From Candidatus Hydrogenedentota bacterium (lineage in GTDB: Bacteria; Hydrogenedentota; Hydrogenedentia; Hydrogenedentales; CAITNO01), in assembly GCA_007118765.1 (NCBI GenBank), contig SKQZ01000147.1, forward strand, positions 1 through 7,544: DNA of 7,544 bases, written 5' to 3'. Position numbers and translations under genes: made by a program. This document shows, one piece after another, positions 6,221 to 7,544 of the stretch (its first letter is position 1; each line of letters starts with the position of its first letter). The notes below the pieces were generated by a model. The model was not told where the DNA came from. It searched no databases and was given only the letters and a program-made list of their open reading frames with translations.

Positions 6221-7426
6221 ATGCAGGCTGTCATTATGGCTGCGGGCCAATCCACGCGCACGTGGCCACTAACGTTGACGCGACCCAAACCGTTGTTGCC
6301 TGTAATGAACGCGCCGCTGATGGAACGTCAATTGCGTGCGCTGGAAGGCATTGTGGACGAAGTCATCGTCGTGGTCGGCTACTTGGGCGACATGATTCAA
6401 GAACAATTCGGCGATGCCTTCGGCAACATGCGGTTGCGCTACGTTGAGCAGCGGGAACAACTGGGCACGGGTCATGCGGTGTTGCAGGCTGCGGAGGCGG
6501 TCGACGGCCCCTTTCTGCTGTTAAACGGCGACGACCTGTATGCCCCGGAAGACCTGAAACGATTGGCAACATTCGACAACGCCGCGCTAGCCCATGAAGT
6601 GGATACCCCGGAACGTTTTGGCATCTTTGAGGTGGACGCCAAAAACCGCGTAAAGCATATTGAGGAAAAGCCCGAGCAACCCCGCTCCAACTTGGCCAAT
6701 GTGGGCGCGTATAAATTTGACCGCAACGTGTTTGCCATTCTTGAAACCTTGACGCCATCACCACGGGGCGAAATAGAGGTAACGGATGCCGTGCAGGCCC
6801 TGGCCGAAAAAGGCGCCTTTTATGCCGTGCGCGGCAATGGCTATTACCTGTCCATCGGCTATCCCTGGCATCTGCTTGAAGCGACCGCCTACTGGCTCGA
6901 CCATTTCCTGAAGCCGGACATCCAAATCGAACCCGATCCGATGGTCAGCATTAACGGACCCGTGTATATCGGCGCAGGCACAATCATCCGTCCCGGCGTG
7001 GTTATAGACGGACCGGTACATATTGACAGGGAGTGTTGTTTGGGCCCGAATTGCTGGATTCGACCGTATACTGTTCTTGGGCCAAATTGTCGCATCGGCC
7101 AGGCAAGCGAAATCAAGGCGTCTATCTTTTTTGAAGGGGCGGCGGCGCCGCATCAGAACTATGTGGGCGACAGCATCATTGGCGCACATGCCAATCTCGG
7201 ATGTGGCACCACCACAGCCAACCTGCGCCATGACGCACAACCGATACGGACGCTGATGCATGATGAATTTGTGGATACGGGCCGCACAAAACTGGGCGCA
7301 ATTATCGGCGATCACGTGCACACCGGCATCAATACCGCCATTTATCCCGGACGCAAAATATGGCCGGGGCACACCACCTTGCCGGGCAGCGCCGTTCGGT
7401 TTGACCTCACCGCATGGAAAGATTAG
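6221..7426 (+). CDS. bifunctional sugar-1-phosphate nucleotidylyltransferase / acetyltransferase, archaeal-GlmU type
   Basis: Probably makes nucleotide-activated sugars such as UDP-GlcNAc for envelope glycans. It would acetylate an amino-sugar-1-phosphate and transfer a nucleotidyl group from an NTP; the exact sugar cannot be read from sequence. Residues 1-230 form the nucleotidyltransferase domain: signature AAGQSTRTWPLTLTRPKP (7-24), the metal-site region LNGDD (101-105), EEKPEQP (148-154) and GYPWHLLEA (213-221). Residues about 240-395 are a left-handed beta-helix of hexapeptide repeats with the acetyltransferase core. The length of 401 aa equals that of the archaeal bifunctional enzyme ST0452 and is shorter than classical bacterial GlmU (about 450 aa). 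Against ST0452 from memory, His311 and Tyr314 (PHQNY) and Asn334 (ANLR) match catalytic residues, while two lysines are Gln340 and Arg343. Acetyltransferase activity is thus less certain than nucleotidyltransferase activity. It is probably co-transcribed with leuS. Confidence 0.85.
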   Translation: MQAVIMAAGQSTRTWPLTLTRPKPLLPVMNAPLMERQLRALEGIVDEVIVVVGYLGDMIQEQFGDAFGNMRLRYVEQREQLGTGHAVLQAAEAVDGPFLLLNGDDLYAPEDLKRLATFDNAALAHEVDTPERFGIFEVDAKNRVKHIEEKPEQPRSNLANVGAYKFDRNVFAILETLTPSPRGEIEVTDAVQALAEKGAFYAVRGNGYYLSIGYPWHLLEATAYWLDHFLKPDIQIEPDPMVSINGPVYIGAGTIIRPGVVIDGPVHIDRECCLGPNCWIRPYTVLGPNCRIGQASEIKASIFFEGAAAPHQNYVGDSIIGAHANLGCGTTTANLRHDAQPIRTLMHDEFVDTGRTKLGAIIGDHVHTGINTAIYPGRKIWPGHTTLPGSAVRFDLTAWKD

Positions 7427-7459
7427 CCCGGATATTTCATCAGGTTTCGTCGTGAGCCT

Positions 7460-7544
7460 GTGAAGATTGCGCCAGAGCAGGTGCTTTGCGCAGGCCGCCG
7501 GCTGACAGCGTGTTATTACACGTCGAAGTCGGCGGGCAAGCAAA
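7460..7544 (+). CDS. possible start of an unrecognised gene (3' partial)
   Basis: After the GlmU-like stop codon, this frame stays open to the window edge. GTG at 7460 would start VKIAPEQVLCAGRRLT (initiator Met in vivo), and an in-frame GTG at 7481 is an alternative. The nearest purine-rich bases (GTGAG at 7452-7456) are too close for a good ribosome binding site. Only 28 codons are visible and I recognise no family. With so few codons an open frame by chance is quite possible. Confidence 0.25.
   Translation, partial: MKIAPEQVLCAGRRLTACYYTSKSAGKQ

Noticed and set aside
5210..6250. Antisense open frame of 346 codons opposite the 3' half of leuS
   Set aside because: It lies entirely opposite conserved LeuRS coding sequence and has no recognisable family features.
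6758..7543. Antisense open frame opposite the GlmU-like gene reaching the right window edge
   Set aside because: It mirrors a conserved coding region and the translation shows no motif or plausible domain.

Overview
The window is a GC-moderate bacterial segment with four genes on the + strand and the possible start of a fifth. The LeuRS is of bacterial type and three starts have Shine-Dalgarno sequences. The first gene encodes a surface-type protein with a long Glu-Gly-Glu-Pro spacer and a Cys/Gly-rich C-terminal anchor ending in a GDWLL hydrophobic segment and Arg-Arg-Arg. From memory, such proteins are common in uncultured lineages such as Candidatus Hydrogenedentes and near the Planctomycetes-Lentisphaerae group. 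That placement is an inference of low to moderate confidence, because no rRNA gene is present.

Layout. 2-1960: 3' part of a GLUG-repeat surface protein, cut by the left window edge. It carries seven GLUG motifs, a 12-bp coding minisatellite, an EF-hand pair, an Ig/HYR-like region, a second acidic tract and a C-terminal membrane anchor. 1961-2281: intergenic, with a GC-rich terminator-like hairpin at 1991-2033 and a weak promoter candidate at 2156-2185. 2282-3547: a GHKL (HSP90/MORC-type) ATPase of 421 aa, started at a GTG with a good ribosome binding site. It looks short next to the longer relatives I remember. 3548-3664: short gap. 3665-6187: leucyl-tRNA synthetase (leuS), complete, 840 aa, with the zinc-knuckle cysteines missing. 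6221-7426: a 401-aa bifunctional sugar-1-phosphate nucleotidylyltransferase/acetyltransferase of the archaeal-GlmU type. 7460-7544: possible beginning of another gene, cut by the right edge.

The leuS and glmU-like genes are separated by only 33 nt and are probably co-transcribed. They are housekeeping functions (translation and nucleotide-sugar supply for the envelope) with no direct mechanistic link. The surface protein ends with its own terminator and is probably a separate unit. The GHKL ATPase sits between the two blocks and is the least understood gene here. I see no convincing multi-gene new system. The best leads are the short GHKL ATPase, the modular surface protein with its candidate sorting signal, and altered candidate acetyltransferase residues in the GlmU-like enzyme.
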